From a bacterium (GTDB lineage: Bacteria; T1Sed10-126), in assembly GCA_003554945.1 (NCBI GenBank), contig PWHN01000096.1:1-14297 (forward strand): a DNA stretch of 14,297 nt. Reading direction: 5' to 3'. Position 1 is the first letter of the stretch. Each line of letters starts with the position of its first letter. A program made the position numbers and the translations under genes. A model generated the notes under the pieces. That model was not told where the DNA came from, made no database searches, and saw only the letters and a program-made list of their open reading frames with translations. Below are positions 13,239-14,297 of this stretch, piece after piece.

Positions 13239-14054
13239 ATGTTTGATTTTATCTACCATCACGACATTGACCCGTATATATTTGAATTTGGCGACGGGGT
13301 AGGTCTGCGCTGGTATGGAGCGGCCTACCTGGTTGGATTTTTAGTTGCCTATTTAATTTTACGGCTTTTAAATCGGAGTAATAGGTTGAATCTAACGCAA
13401 GAACAGGTCCTGGACCTGGTTATCTCTGGTGCTGTTGGGGGAATAATCGGTGCCCGGGTTGGTTTTGTGCTTTTCTATAATTTTAGCGCTTTTTTCGCCC
13501 GGCCCTGGATGTTATTTACGGTCTGGGAGGGAGGGATGTCCTTTCACGGGGGGCTGCTTGGTGCGCTGGTCTGTTTGATCTGGTATATCCGCCGGTCCGG
13601 ACTTGATTTCTGGGAGGTAACCGACGCCGGGGCGCTTGCTCTGACGCCGGCGCTTTTTTTTGGACGTCTCGCAAACTTTATAAACGGTGAATTATGGGGT
13701 CGCCCCACTGATGGTAGTTGGGGTGTTGTTTTTCCCCATTCGCCGGCCGTTGACGGTGAACTGGTTCCGCGCCATCCCTCGCAGTTGTATCAGGCGACGT
13801 CGGAAGGATTACTGCTTTTTGTTATACTGCTATTTGTCTGGAAATATTGCCCAAAACCGGGCCGGACATCGCTTGCTTTTCTGTTTGGCTACGGAAGTCT
13901 CCGTTTTCTGGTAGAGTTTTTCCGCGCTCCCGATCCCCATCTTGGATACGTTTTTGGCCTGTTGACGCGCGGACAGATATACTCATTGCTGATGGTTATT
14001 GCCGGCCTGGCCCTGATAAAATTTTTGCCGCCCCCGGTTTCCTCGACCGCCTGA
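13239..14054 (+). CDS. lgt: Phosphatidylglycerol-prolipoprotein diacylglyceryl transferase
   Basis: 271 residues with about seven transmembrane helices. The Lgt signature GRLANFINGELWGR (142-155) is complete, with Arg143, and MSFHGGLLGA (100-109) contains His103. RHPSQLYQ (178-185) and GSLRFLVEFFRAPD near the end are also family motifs. The enzyme transfers diacylglycerol from phosphatidylglycerol to the lipobox cysteine in the inner membrane, the first step of lipoprotein maturation; the lipoprotein at 10205 would be a substrate. The ATG follows the previous stop with no gap and no clear ribosome binding site, so translation by re-initiation is likely. Confidence 0.96.
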   Translation: MFDFIYHHDIDPYIFEFGDGVGLRWYGAAYLVGFLVAYLILRLLNRSNRLNLTQEQVLDLVISGAVGGIIGARVGFVLFYNFSAFFARPWMLFTVWEGGMSFHGGLLGALVCLIWYIRRSGLDFWEVTDAGALALTPALFFGRLANFINGELWGRPTDGSWGVVFPHSPAVDGELVPRHPSQLYQATSEGLLLFVILLFVWKYCPKPGRTSLAFLFGYGSLRFLVEFFRAPDPHLGYVFGLLTRGQIYSLLMVIAGLALIKFLPPPVSSTA

Positions 14055-14190
14055 CTGCCAAATAATTTTACTTCTCGCCCCAACTGTATTAACATATACT
14101 TTCTTAAAGACAGATAACTTAACTAATAAGGCTCTGTTGAAATCTTTTTTACTATCTTAGGGAGCAATTAATTAGTGCCTCTCCGAAAAG
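14055..14190. other. AT-rich intergenic stretch after lgt
   Basis: No gene and no convincing terminator is visible here. GGCTCTGTTGAAATC at 14130-14144 superficially resembles the end of some insertion sequences, but no matching partner end or transposase is in the window. Confidence 0.4.
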
Positions 14191-14230
14191 TCCCCTCTCC
14201 CCTGGAGGGAGAGGGCTAGGGTGAGGGGGA
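14191..14230 (-). repeat. GC-rich hairpin repeat, copy 2 (inverted relative to copy 1)
   Basis: The reverse complement begins TCCCCCTCACCCTAGCC and matches 9758-9797 at 37 of 40 positions. It can form the same stem, CCCCTCTCCC with GGGAGAGGG. Being inverted, the two copies flank 4.4 kb that holds the lipoprotein gene, truD, the htpX-like gene, the two small genes and lgt. Confidence 0.85.
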
Positions 14231-14252
14231 TAAAACGTCACAACCGTTGTTC

Positions 14253-14297
14253 GGCCTCTACGAGGCCTCTTCACCCCCACCTTAATCCTCCCCCCTC
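14253..14297 (+). repeat. Short hairpin and start of a further C-rich repeat
   Basis: GGCCTC (14253-14258) and GAGGCC (14262-14267) form a 6-bp stem with loop TAC. From 14272 the sequence CACCCCCACCTTAATCC followed by a C-rich run resembles a degenerate relative of the other GC-rich repeats and continues past the right edge. Probably part of a cluster of dispersed intergenic repeats. Confidence 0.5.

Noticed and set aside
14130-14144. GGCTCTGTTGAAATC as an insertion sequence end
   Set aside because: No second inverted end, no transposase and no target duplication are visible; the likeness is too short.

Overview
The window reads as chromosomal DNA of a diderm, possibly mildly halophilic bacterium with strong Firmicutes-style GGAGG ribosome binding sites and roughly half GC content. 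The outer-membrane beta-barrel protein, LolA-like periplasmic protein and lipoprotein show two membranes. Together with the Shine-Dalgarno style and acidic proteins this would fit a diderm Firmicute such as Halanaerobiales, but that placement is inference and no 16S or marker gene is present.

Left region (1-1195): the end of a CRISPR array (four identical 36-bp repeats, spacers of exactly 28 bp) runs off the left edge. It is followed by about 960 bp without an intact gene. This stretch holds an AT-rich leader-like segment, a perfect 40-bp palindrome (530-569), a GC-rich segment that folds well as a plus-strand RNA and starts with a group II intron-like GTGCGAC (593-842), and a 45-codon remnant of the N-terminus of cas1 (914-1051). 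No other cas gene is visible, so this looks like an eroded adaptation locus.

Region 1100-3323: a two-gene unit made of a secreted family-3 solute-binding protein and an overlapping membrane histidine kinase of the HisKA_2 type, probably a sensor pair without a response regulator nearby.

Region 3344-8811: an apparent operon with a perfect 18-bp palindrome in its promoter. It encodes an ArsR-family repressor, thioredoxin, a large MMPL/RND exporter, a DUF2892 membrane protein, a LolA-like periplasmic protein and an outer-membrane porin-like barrel. The last genes would give a path from inner to outer membrane. The ArsR protein, thioredoxin, exporter linker and DUF2892 protein all carry cysteine motifs, suggesting redox, sulfur or metal control of an envelope export system.

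Region 8857-10579: an FmdB-type zinc ribbon protein, a convergent NMD3-like double zinc-finger protein, a divergent intergenic region with a 137-bp fold-back element, and a small acidic lipoprotein.

Region 10613-14297: on the minus strand an HtpX-like metalloprotease and TruD pseudouridine synthase overlap by four bases. Divergently, two small genes (51 and 66 codons) lead directly into lgt, which makes the lipid anchor of lipoproteins. Two 40-bp GC-rich hairpin repeats in opposite orientation lie at 9758 and 14191.
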